A stretch of DNA of 11,740 nt from Methanoregula sp. (lineage in GTDB: Archaea; Halobacteriota; Methanomicrobia; Methanomicrobiales; Methanospirillaceae): contig NZ_PIZH01000025.1 of assembly GCF_002835825.1 (NCBI RefSeq), forward strand, positions 1 through 11,740, in the 5' to 3' direction. Both the position numbers and the translations under genes were made by a program. Shown here one piece after another: positions 1-6,190 of this stretch. The notes below the pieces were generated by a model, which did not search any database, had not been told where the DNA came from, and worked only from the letters and a program-made list of their open reading frames with translations. Every line of letters starts with the position of its first letter. The first letter of the stretch is position 1.

Positions 1-318
1 TCGCTGCGTGTACGGATCCTTGTCACCCTGCTCGGCTAGACGATTCACCGTGCAGTGGGAACCTCCTCAGCCTGCCTTATCTTCTCCTCCGCAGGGGCCA
101 TGGTTGCGTACATGGCCAACGGGATCGGGGTGAGCGGGCTGCCGCCCTACTCGATCGGGTACGTTGACCTTGTCGCGTTCGGCGTCCTTGCCGCAACAAC
201 CATCCCGTTCGCCCGGCTCGGTGTCCGGTTCGCCCACGCATGTTCTGGCAGGAACCTGCAGATCCTCTTTGCCGGGTTGCTCGTCCTGATTGGTGTGGCG
301 ATGCTCGTGAGCGGATAA
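1..318 (+). pseudogene. TauE/SafE family permease, C-terminal part, interrupted by in-frame TAG
   Basis: The last ~105 codons of a membrane protein that resembles the C-terminal half of TauE/SafE (sulfite exporter/anion permease) proteins. Visible are the family-like run IHRAVGTSSA, then LPPYSIGYVDL, then ARLGVRFAHA, then a final hydrophobic helix ending MLVSG before TAA at 316-318. About three hydrophobic segments are visible. The same frame continues upstream of the GTG at 55 with family-like sequence (VRILVTLLG, 10-36), but a TAG at 37-39 breaks it just before TIHRAVGTS. An Arg also sits where the family usually has Pro (VPxL). A stand-alone 87-residue protein from GTG 55 would lack most of the permease, so I read this as a nonsense-mutated gene, or else a sequencing error. 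The rest of the gene lies left of the window. Substrate cannot be told from the sequence. Confidence 0.6.
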
Positions 319-839
319 ATATTCAGATATTCCGAATTTTTTTCCTGCTGGAAATTTTCCGGGGCCCCCGAATTACTCGATCCGGCCTTCGGAACACCTC
401 CCTATGGCCCGATCGCTGGTGACTTTCGCGATATGTTAGGTTTCTATTAGCGCACTTTAAGCCTACCATTATACAGTCACCAAAACCAGCGGCTGAAATG
501 GGCGTTTCCGGAAGTTTATGTCAGGCTTATTGGTCGAATATGTCAGGTTCACGAATCATGGGAAAAACGGGAAACATCAAAAAAGGTCAAAATGGCCCCC
601 GATCGGAAAAATACGCCTGATTTGAAAATATGACTGGGCATCAGACCAGGAAGATGAGAAGCACTCGTCAGAGTTCTTAGAAAAAGGGCCTTTCGCGGGC
701 CTGGGGGATTCCCCGTGGGATTAATCTCCGACGGAGACTGCACTTCCGGCAGGGATGTGATCTCCTCAGCCGGGGGGGCAGCCTTCGGACTCTTGACTGT
801 CAACAATTCATGGCGATAAATTGGGTGATACGAAAAATG
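319..839. other. intergenic stretch without a convincing gene
   Basis: About 520 bases with no convincing coding region. The left part is AT-richer than the flanking genes. It holds the T-tract at 337-343, a 9-base direct repeat TATGTCAGG (517-525 and 539-547), a small perfect hairpin TCTCC-GAC-GGAGA (725-737), and two tiny plus-strand reading frames. These are 558-620, encoding MGKTGNIKKGQNGPRSEKYA, and 630-680, starting MTGHQTRK. Neither has a clear ribosome-binding site or a known family. A minus-strand open frame (549-806) is rich in Pro and Ser and resembles no protein I know. The segment could be degraded gene remains or the flank of a repeated element. Confidence 0.5.
337..343 (+). terminator. 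oligo-T terminator after the TauE/SafE gene
   Basis: Seven consecutive T residues lie 19 bases after the TAA of the permease-like gene. Archaeal RNA polymerase terminates at such U-tracts with no obligatory hairpin. No convincing hairpin precedes it here. Confidence 0.45.
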
Positions 840-909
840 AGCTCTGTAGAAATTCTTGTCACAACGTACTCAGTGGAATTACGAGTGTGACCACCTCTCT
901 CCCCAAGAG

Positions 910-947
910 GGGGGGCAGCCCAAGGGGACAAGCCCCCTTGACCCCCC
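910..947. repeat. strong GC-rich hairpin inside the inverted-repeat element
   Basis: Stem GGGGGG (910-915) pairs with CCCCCC (942-947), and inner stem CAAGGGG (921-927) pairs with CCCCTTG (934-940) around a 6-base loop. On the plus strand it is followed by GTTTTCATTTTTTTC (948-962), so it could act as a hairpin-plus-T-tract terminator for plus-strand transcription. It could equally be an internal fold of the larger element. Confidence 0.6.
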
Positions 948-984
948 GTTTTCATTTTTTTCAAAGCTCGCATACGGCTTAATT

Positions 985-1022
985 CCACGGGGCGAGGGGC
1001 GGCAGACCCCGAGCGCCCGTGG
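985..1022. repeat. second GC-rich hairpin, right half of the element
   Basis: CCACGGGGCG (985-994) pairs with CGCCCGTGG (1014-1022) with one bulged G, and GGGG (996-999) pairs with CCCC (1007-1010). The left arm overlaps the inner inverted repeat at 980-988, so the two folds are alternatives. If cdc48 transcripts read past their T-tracts, this would lie in the 3' end of that RNA. Confidence 0.55.
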
Positions 1023-1068
1023 CTCCATCGTTATCTACCACAATCCCACACAGGATTTCTACAGAACT

Positions 1069-1083
1069 AAAAAAAGGAAAAAA
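1069..1083 (-). terminator. double oligo-T terminator of cdc48
   Basis: Read on the minus strand, the TAA stop of cdc48 (1086-1084) is followed at once by T6-CC-T7. This is a typical archaeal U-tract terminator. Its right-hand position abuts the end of the inverted-repeat element. Confidence 0.7.
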
Positions 1084-3501
1084 TTACTGGTATTCCGGCG
1101 GCTGGACCTGCTTGGGGAGCCCGCCTTTGAAGTGCTGCTGGATCTTGCCATAGTACTGCCGGAGGTTCTCGTTCATTGTCGGGTGGACTTTGTTCTGGGC
1201 CTCATCGAAATACTTCCTTGCTACGGTGACAGCTCCTTCCCGCAGGGCGAGCATGCCTGCCTCCCGGCAAAGCGACTCAAGGTCCGATCCCACGAAGCCT
1301 TCCGTTGCACCGGCAAGATCAGCAGCCAGCTTGTCGCGTGCAGGATCAGAAAGGACCAGCTTCTTCTCGAAGAGCATCTCCAGGATGCGCCTCCGTCTCA
1401 GGCCGGCGGGAAGTCCCGCTCCCTCATTGGAAACCGGGGTGGTTGCTGCCTGGATATCTGCAACAGCGACGTCTTTTTCTTTCCCGAGTTTTTCGATAAG
1501 TTCGCCAAGTGCGTCCTCGTTGAACCCGCTGGTCATCTGCACGACCTCATCGAGCGCTGAGCCTTCGATGGGCATGAACCGCGTGTGGATCCGGATGATC
1601 TTCTTCCGGTCCTCGATGCCGGGCTCACCGATATAGACAAGGCGATCGAAGCGTCCCGCCCTGAGGAGGGCCGGGTCAACGATGTCCGGGCGGTTCGTGG
1701 CGCCCATGACAACGACATCTTTCAGCTCTTCCATCCCGTCCATCTCGGTCAGGATCTGGTTGAGGACATTGTCGATCACGTGCGAGTCGCTGCTCGTGCC
1801 ACGGGCAGGGGCAAGGGCATCGATCTCATCGAAGAAGATGATGGAGGGGGAGACCTGCCGGGCCTTCTTGAAGACCTCGCGGACTGCCCGTTCGCTCTCG
1901 CCCACCCACTTGGAGAGGAGCTGGGGTCCACGGACGGGGATGAAGTTTGCACCACTCTCACTTGCAACGGCCTTTGCTATCAGGGTCTTACCCGTGCCGG
2001 GCGGGCCATAGAGGAGGATGCCACGCGGGGGCTCGATACCGAGGTCCTCAAACTTCTGGTGGTCGGTGAGCGGGAGCTCGATAGCTTCCCGGACTTCGGT
2101 CTTTGCAGAATCGAGGCCGCCGACGTTCTGCCACCCGACGTGCGAGACCTCAAGCATCACTTCGCGCATGGCGCTCGGGCCCACGTCACGCTGGGCACTC
2201 CGGAAGTCGCTTGCCAGCACCTTGAGCTTGTCGAGCACCTCCTCGGGGATCTCCTCGGCATCGAGGTCCAGCTCGGGCAGGTAGCGCCGGAGGGCACGGA
2301 TTGCCGCTTCACGGGCAAGGGCTGCAAGGTCCGCCCCGACAAACCCGTGGGTCTGCTGGGCGAGGACATCGAGGCTGACATCCTCGGCAAGCGGCATGCC
2401 CCGGGTATGGATCTTCATGATCTCGATCCGGTCGGGCTCACCCGGAACGCCAATCTCGATCTCGCGGTCAAACCGGCCGGGCCTCCTGAGGGCAGCATCG
2501 ATTGCATCGACACGGTTGGTTGCGCCGATGACTACGACCTGCCCGCGTTCCTCAAGGCCGTCCATCATGGTCAGGAGCTGGGCAACGACACGGCGCTCGA
2601 CCTCGCCCGTAACCTCCTCGCGCCGGGGAGCGATGGAGTCGAGTTCGTCGATGAAGATGATAGAGGGCGCGTTCTCGCGGGCTTCCTCGAAGACCTCGCG
2701 GAGCCGCTGCTCGCTCTCTCCGTAATATTTCGAGATGACCTCAGGGCCGGCGATTGAAATGAAGTGCGCACCGCTCTCGCTTGCAACCGCCTTTGCTATC
2801 AGGGTCTTTCCCGTGCCGGGCGGGCCGTACAGGAGAACGCCCTTGGGCGGCTCGATCCCGAGCTTCTGGAAGAGTTCCGGGTGCCGGAGCGGGAGCTCGA
2901 TGGTCTCCCGCAACCGCTGGAGCTCGTCCTTGAGGCCTCCGATATCCTCGTACGAGAAGCGCTTGATACCCTCAAAGCCTGCCGCCGGCTTGTCCGAGAA
3001 CTCGATCGCGGTATTCTTGGTGATAATGACCGCTTCCTCGGGCTCGATCTCGACGACCTTGAAGCCGACGATCTGCGGCTGGATGAAGGGCAGGCCGAGC
3101 ATCACCGGGACGGTGTCGTTCTTCACCACCGGAAAATCGATAAGGCCGTTGACCACGTGCGGGTTATTCGCGATCGGGATCTTCTTGGGGAGATCCTCCG
3201 GGGGCGCAAGCACCACCCGCTTTGCCTCGATCTCGTCTGCAATCTTTGCGACCCTGACCGTGTCGTTGATGCTGGCACCGGCGTTGAGGCGGGTGAAGTT
3301 GTCGATCCGGATCTTCTTCTGGTTCCAGTCCTCGACAAGCGATCGCCAGACCTTGGCAACAGTCTTCCGTTTTCCCTCGATCGCGACCAGATCGCCGGGG
3401 GAGATCTTGAGTGCGAGCATTGTTTCGGGATCCAGCCGGGCCTTTCCGCCGCCCTGGTCGCCGGGGTAAGCGGAATCCACCCTCAATTGCACTTCTGGCA
3501 T
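1084..3501 (-). CDS. cdc48: Cdc48/VAT-type double AAA+ ATPase
   Basis: Archaeal homologue of p97/Cdc48/VAT, a hexameric unfoldase that threads proteins for the proteasome or for complex disassembly in the cytoplasm. From the chosen start it has 805 residues. The two-part N domain is at about 1-170 (with [14 protein letters not shown] near the start). D1 has Walker A GPPGTGKT at 226-233, Walker B IIFIDELD at 281-288 and arginine-finger region GRFDR at 342-346. D2 has Walker A at 499-506, Walker B IIFFDEID at 554-561 and GRFDR at 616-620. All core ATPase residues look intact. The protein is longer than the ~745-residue VAT. The excess is an insertion of about 70 residues in the D2 C-terminal lid (about 655-725), which seems partly duplicated. 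The C-terminus is PPEYQ, close to but not a true HbYX proteasome-docking tail. An ATG 15 bases upstream (3516) would add MTFKV, but the TATA box at 3527-3534 places transcription start near 3505, favouring the ATG at 3501. Confidence 0.96.
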   Translation of the reverse strand: MPEVQLRVDSAYPGDQGGGKARLDPETMLALKISPGDLVAIEGKRKTVAKVWRSLVEDWNQKKIRIDNFTRLNAGASINDTVRVAKIADEIEAKRVVLAPPEDLPKKIPIANNPHVVNGLIDFPVVKNDTVPVMLGLPFIQPQIVGFKVVEIEPEEAVIITKNTAIEFSDKPAAGFEGIKRFSYEDIGGLKDELQRLRETIELPLRHPELFQKLGIEPPKGVLLYGPPGTGKTLIAKAVASESGAHFISIAGPEVISKYYGESEQRLREVFEEARENAPSIIFIDELDSIAPRREEVTGEVERRVVAQLLTMMDGLEERGQVVVIGATNRVDAIDAALRRPGRFDREIEIGVPGEPDRIEIMKIHTRGMPLAEDVSLDVLAQQTHGFVGADLAALAREAAIRALRRYLPELDLDAEEIPEEVLDKLKVLASDFRSAQRDVGPSAMREVMLEVSHVGWQNVGGLDSAKTEVREAIELPLTDHQKFEDLGIEPPRGILLYGPPGTGKTLIAKAVASESGANFIPVRGPQLLSKWVGESERAVREVFKKARQVSPSIIFFDEIDALAPARGTSSDSHVIDNVLNQILTEMDGMEELKDVVVMGATNRPDIVDPALLRAGRFDRLVYIGEPGIEDRKKIIRIHTRFMPIEGSALDEVVQMTSGFNEDALGELIEKLGKEKDVAVADIQAATTPVSNEGAGLPAGLRRRRILEMLFEKKLVLSDPARDKLAADLAGATEGFVGSDLESLCREAGMLALREGAVTVARKYFDEAQNKVHPTMNENLRQYYGKIQQHFKGGLPKQVQPPEYQ

Positions 3502-3504
3502 TAC

Positions 3505-3512
3505 CTTAAAGG
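3505..3512 (+). promoter_or_regulatory. probable TATA box for larC
   Basis: CTTAAAGG lies about 36 bases before the larC ATG, predicting a start near 3534 and a ~10-base leader. It sits within or next to the first codons of the divergent cdc48 gene, so the two promoters overlap. The match to consensus is weaker than that of the opposing box. Confidence 0.35.
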
Positions 3513-3526
3513 TCATATACGCAGGG

Positions 3527-3534
3527 ATTTATAA
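3527..3534 (-). promoter_or_regulatory. TATA box for cdc48
   Basis: The minus strand reads TTATAAAT, a near-consensus archaeal TATA box. With the usual ~25-27 base spacing, transcription would start near 3505, giving an almost leaderless mRNA for the ATG at 3501. The alternative ATG at 3516 is only ~15 bases away, too close. Confidence 0.6.
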
Positions 3535-3543
3535 GTACTGATA

Positions 3544-4740
3544 ATGAGGGTCCTCATACTCGATCCCTTCCACGGGGCGGCAGGCGACATGATCACGGCT
3601 GCCCTGCTGGATTGCGGGGCTGACAAGGATATCGTCGTGCGGGCGATGAAGGCCGTGGTAGCGGAACCGAAGATCTCCCGCGTGACCCGGGCCGGGATCC
3701 AGGCACTATGGATCGAGACGAAAGCCCTGCCGGTCCACCGGACGCTGGACGAAGTTCTGGAGCGGCTCGATGCTGCCACACCTCATATGCCTGAACCGGC
3801 CATGGCGATGGCCCGGCGGGTTTTTGAGCGCATCAATACTGCCGAAGAGGAAGTGCACGGCGGCCATGTGCACTTCCATGAAGTCGGGGCCGATGACGCA
3901 ATCGCGGACATTGTCGGGGCCTGCACAGCCCTCCATACCCTCGAGGTCGACCGGGTCCATATCCTCCCGGTCACGCTCGGCCACGGGACCGGTACCGGCT
4001 CCCACGGCACCTTTCCCATCCCGGCACCGGCAACGGCGGCGATCCTCAGGCACACGAACCTTGCCACGATCTCCGGGATCCACGTGGGCGAACTCTGCAC
4101 CCCCACCGGGGCTGCACTCCTGGCCGAATTCCAGGCAGCAGCGGGCGCTCCCGGCGAGTTACCGGCGTACACTATCAAAGCACTCGGCTATGGAGCCGGT
4201 ACCCGCGACCCGGCTCATGCACCCAACGTGCTGCGGGCAATGATCGTCGAGACGACAGGAACAACCGGCGGGCACCCCGAGGACACGGTGGATATTCTCG
4301 AAACGAATATTGACGATGTGAGCGGTGAGATGATCGCCCATGCGATCGGCCGGTTCATGGACGCCGGCGCCCGGGACGCGAGCGCCACCCCCATCGTGAT
4401 GAAGAAGGGCCGGCCGGGATACCTGATCCGGGTTATTTGCCTGCCTGAGACGAGCACGCAGATCGCTGAACTGATGGCACGAGAGCTCGGGACGCTGGGC
4501 ATCCGCTGCATCCCGTCGGTCCACCGGTTCATCGCTGAGAGGACGGTTGAGGAGATTGATGTGGAAATTGCCGGGACGAGAAAGAAGCTCCTGGTAAAAC
4601 TGGGATGGATGCACGGCTCGGTCTATACACTCAAGGCAGAGTTCGAACCGGCGCGGGAGCTTGCAGCTGAGCTCGGGATACCGGTCCGCGATGTGCTCAG
4701 GGTTGTCGAGGAACAAGCCCGGCGGCAGATCCAGAGCTGA
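3544..4740 (+). CDS. larC: LarC-type nickel pincer cofactor biosynthesis protein
   Basis: 398 residues, full length for the LarC/UPF0272 family. In bacteria LarC is the CTP-dependent nickel chelatase that inserts nickel into the pyridinium-bisthiocarboxylate mononucleotide, making the pincer cofactor of lactate racemase LarA and its relatives. Visible family marks: MRVLILDPFHGAAGDM at the N-terminus, a His-rich metal-binding stretch HVHFHEVGADD (108-118), LETNIDDVSGE (252-262) and MKKGRPG (286-292). It is one continuous frame, unlike the split larC1/larC2 of Lactiplantibacillus. The ATG at 3544 matches the usual family N-terminus; no Shine-Dalgarno is visible, consistent with a short leader. 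No larA, larB or larE is in the window, so the physiological client enzyme is unknown. Confidence 0.9.
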   Translation: MRVLILDPFHGAAGDMITAALLDCGADKDIVVRAMKAVVAEPKISRVTRAGIQALWIETKALPVHRTLDEVLERLDAATPHMPEPAMAMARRVFERINTAEEEVHGGHVHFHEVGADDAIADIVGACTALHTLEVDRVHILPVTLGHGTGTGSHGTFPIPAPATAAILRHTNLATISGIHVGELCTPTGAALLAEFQAAAGAPGELPAYTIKALGYGAGTRDPAHAPNVLRAMIVETTGTTGGHPEDTVDILETNIDDVSGEMIAHAIGRFMDAGARDASATPIVMKKGRPGYLIRVICLPETSTQIAELMARELGTLGIRCIPSVHRFIAERTVEEIDVEIAGTRKKLLVKLGWMHGSVYTLKAEFEPARELAAELGIPVRDVLRVVEEQARRQIQS

Positions 4741-4768
4741 CGCTCTGTTCAGCCTGCCAGAAGATCCC

Positions 4769-4774
4769 TTTTTT
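4769..4774 (+). terminator. oligo-T tract after larC
   Basis: Six T residues 28 bases after the larC stop, and 16 bases before the next ATG. It is a plausible weak terminator; read-through into the acetyltransferase gene cannot be excluded. Confidence 0.4.
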
Positions 4775-4778
4775 AGCC

Positions 4779-4783
4779 GGTGA
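4779..4783 (+). promoter_or_regulatory. Shine-Dalgarno of the acetyltransferase gene
   Basis: GGTGA, complementary to the 16S rRNA 3' end, lies 7 bases before the ATG at 4791 and fixes that start. It is one of the clearer ribosome-binding sites in the window, suggesting this gene is translated from a leadered or polycistronic mRNA. Confidence 0.6.
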
Positions 4784-4790
4784 ATATTCT

Positions 4791-5354
4791 ATGACAATCC
4801 CCCTGCAAACAAAACGCCTTACCCTCATCCCGGCAACCCGCGAAGTCCTTGCAGCTGACCTGAATGATCGGGGCCGGTTTTCCCTTCTTCTTCAGGCAAG
4901 AGTACCGGCTGCATGGCCACCCCCACTCATGGACGAGGGCGTTATTCGCGAGTTCCTCCGTATACAGGATGACCCGTCTGGACCGATCTTTGCTGCATGG
5001 TACTGGGTAATCAACGACCCGGCAACCGGAACGGGAACGCTCATAGGGAACGGCGGCATCCTTCAGGCAGGGGGGCGGCCGGATACCGCAGTTCTCGGGT
5101 ACTCGGTGCTGGATGAGTTCTGGAACCGGGGCTATGCAACCGAGGCTGTAGGCGCTCTTGTTCCGGTCATCTTCTCCCTCCCGGGTATAACGAGGATCAT
5201 TGCCACAACGTATCCCAATCCTGCTGCATCCATCCGTGTGCTGGAGAAGAACGGGTTCGTAAAAACGGAGGACGTCCCTGCGGGCGCCGGGGCGGAAGAG
5301 GGGACTATCTGTTACCTGCGGGAAATACAAGGCCCCGTTTCCGGCCGGAAATAA
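4791..5354 (+). CDS. GNAT-family N-acetyltransferase (RimJ/RimL type)
   Basis: 187 residues, normal for a single-domain RimJ/RimL-like acetyltransferase, which transfers acetyl from acetyl-CoA to an amine (a protein N-terminus or a small molecule). The N-terminus LQTKRLTLIPATREVL matches the first strand and helix of the Acetyltransf_3 subfamily. LGYSVLDEFWNRGYATEAV (102-120) holds the acetyl-CoA pyrophosphate-binding loop (RGYATEA, 113-119). TYPNPAASIRVLEKNGF (140-156) is the usual late motif, with Asn and Ser placed as in the family. Substrate cannot be inferred. It lies 50 bases after larC and 56 before radB; its neighbours give no functional hint. Confidence 0.88.
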   Translation: MTIPLQTKRLTLIPATREVLAADLNDRGRFSLLLQARVPAAWPPPLMDEGVIREFLRIQDDPSGPIFAAWYWVINDPATGTGTLIGNGGILQAGGRPDTAVLGYSVLDEFWNRGYATEAVGALVPVIFSLPGITRIIATTYPNPAASIRVLEKNGFVKTEDVPAGAGAEEGTICYLREIQGPVSGRK

Positions 5355-5367
5355 CCCGGTATTCGGG

Positions 5368-5375
5368 CTTTATAG
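5368..5375 (+). promoter_or_regulatory. TATA box for radB
   Basis: GCTTTATAGG covers this position. The box lies about 39 bases before the radB ATG, predicting transcription from about 5397 with a ~14-base leader, so radB likely has its own promoter. Confidence 0.45.
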
Positions 5376-5410
5376 GATACCAGCCCCAATGTGGAAGAGA
5401 TAACAGGCCC

Positions 5411-6085
5411 ATGAAGACCGAGAAACGATCCACCGGGAACGCAGCACTCGACACCCTCATTGGCGGGGGCCTCGAACTGCGGACAATCACGCAGTTTTAT
5501 GGCGAGCCTGCGAGCGGCAAGAGCACGCTCTGTCTTGTTGCTGCTGTCGCCTGTCTCCGGGCCGGCCATGCGGTTGCCTGGATCGATTCGGAGGGGTTCT
5601 CGACCGAGCGCTTCCGGCAGATCGCGGGTACTGACACCGAGAAGATTGCGGAGCGCTTTTTCCTTTTTGAGCCTGTCGATTTCGAGCACCAGGGATCGAT
5701 GATCCTTGAGGTGGAAAAGGTACTAAAAGCGCACAAGCCGGGCCTGCTCGTCATCGACTCAGCTACTGCCCTGTACCGCACCGATCTTGAGAAGGGCCGG
5801 GATGCCATGCAGGCGCTGACCCGGCAGATGATCCATCTCCTCGGTTATGCCAAGCGGTACGAGATCCCTGTCATTATCACCAACCAGGTGTACATGGACA
5901 CCGTCAAGAACACCTTTTACGGCCTTGGGGGGACGGCCCTGGAACACATCTCCAAAGTGATCGTACGCCTGGAGAAAACAGATACACCCGGGGTCCGGCG
6001 GGCGCGCCTGGTCAAACACCGGTCCCGCCCGGAAGGAGCGTCCCTTGAGTACGAGATCACCGGAGACGGCATCAGTGTCCGGTAG
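5411..6085 (+). CDS. radB: DNA repair and recombination protein RadB
   Basis: 224 residues, the usual size of euryarchaeal RadB, a RecA/Rad51-core ATPase that lacks the N-terminal DNA-binding domain of RadA and is thought to modulate RadA-driven recombination. Walker A GEPASGKST is at 31-39, the AWIDSEGFSTERF segment at 56-68, Walker B LLVIDSA at 112-118, and the ITNQVY motif at 156-161 (L2/core). The C-terminal KHRSRPEG (202-209) is typical of RecA-like strands near the subunit interface. The family's N-terminus (an STGNAALDTLIGGGLE-type sequence just after the start) supports the ATG at 5411. The gene ends just before a pyrimidine tract and appears monocistronic. Confidence 0.95.
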   Translation: MKTEKRSTGNAALDTLIGGGLELRTITQFYGEPASGKSTLCLVAAVACLRAGHAVAWIDSEGFSTERFRQIAGTDTEKIAERFFLFEPVDFEHQGSMILEVEKVLKAHKPGLLVIDSATALYRTDLEKGRDAMQALTRQMIHLLGYAKRYEIPVIITNQVYMDTVKNTFYGLGGTALEHISKVIVRLEKTDTPGVRRARLVKHRSRPEGASLEYEITGDGISVR

Positions 6086-6087
6086 AC

Positions 6088-6098
6088 TCTTTTTCTTT
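6088..6098 (+). terminator. T-rich terminator after radB
   Basis: TCTTTTTCTTT begins two bases after the radB TAG. It is a standard pyrimidine-rich archaeal termination tract. Confidence 0.5.
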
Positions 6099-6154
6099 CC
6101 GTCCACCCACCTGTCCCAGCTGGCGGTTTTTCATAAAGCCCGGAAGATTGGAAC

Positions 6155-6162
6155 AATTATAT
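6155..6162 (+). promoter_or_regulatory. TATA box for the PAS-domain regulator
   Basis: AATTATAT, in an AT-rich island, lies about 32 bases before the ATG at 6191. This predicts a transcript start near 6185 and a very short leader, in keeping with the absence of a Shine-Dalgarno. Confidence 0.5.
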
Positions 6163-6190
6163 CGTGTGAAGCAGAATAGTTCCCTCGCAT

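Larger units (their letters stand above)
840..1068. repeat. 229-bp inverted-repeat-bounded element (MITE-like or structured RNA candidate)
   Basis: The ends form an inverted repeat. 840-853 reads AGCTCTGTAGAAAT, and the reverse complement of 1055-1068 reads AGTTCTGTAGAAAT: 13 of 14 identical, with a perfect 11-base core. Inside is a second perfect 9-base inverted repeat, GTGGAATTA (873-881) against TAATTCCAC (980-988), plus two GC-rich hairpins described separately. There is no transposase and no convincing ORF. No clear target-site duplication is visible, though both flanks are A-rich. This could be a miniature inverted-repeat element next to the cdc48 terminator, or a structured RNA. I infer mobility only from the symmetry; copy number elsewhere in the genome is not visible here. 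Confidence 0.5.

Noticed and set aside
37..39. TAG read as pyrrolysine in the permease
   Set aside because: Pyrrolysine is best known from methylamine methyltransferases. No pyl genes are visible and the neighbouring Pro-to-Arg change fits decay better.
549..988. Two minus-strand open frames (549-806 and 800-988) as small genes
   Set aside because: No recognisable domain, no ribosome-binding site, low-complexity composition. The second runs through the inverted-repeat element and its hairpins, which explains its composition.
909..1022. tRNA, CRISPR repeat or snoRNA-like gene in the structured segment
   Set aside because: No cloverleaf, no C/D or H/ACA boxes and no regularly spaced repeats could be made out.
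856..1560. 234-residue plus-strand frame spanning the end of cdc48
   Set aside because: It crosses the inverted-repeat element and the antisense of the cdc48 3' end. No family features.
1585..2757. 390-residue plus-strand open frame inside cdc48
   Set aside because: Antisense shadow of a GC-rich gene. The minus-strand frame has full AAA+ motifs over the same bases, and the plus frame shows no family resemblance.
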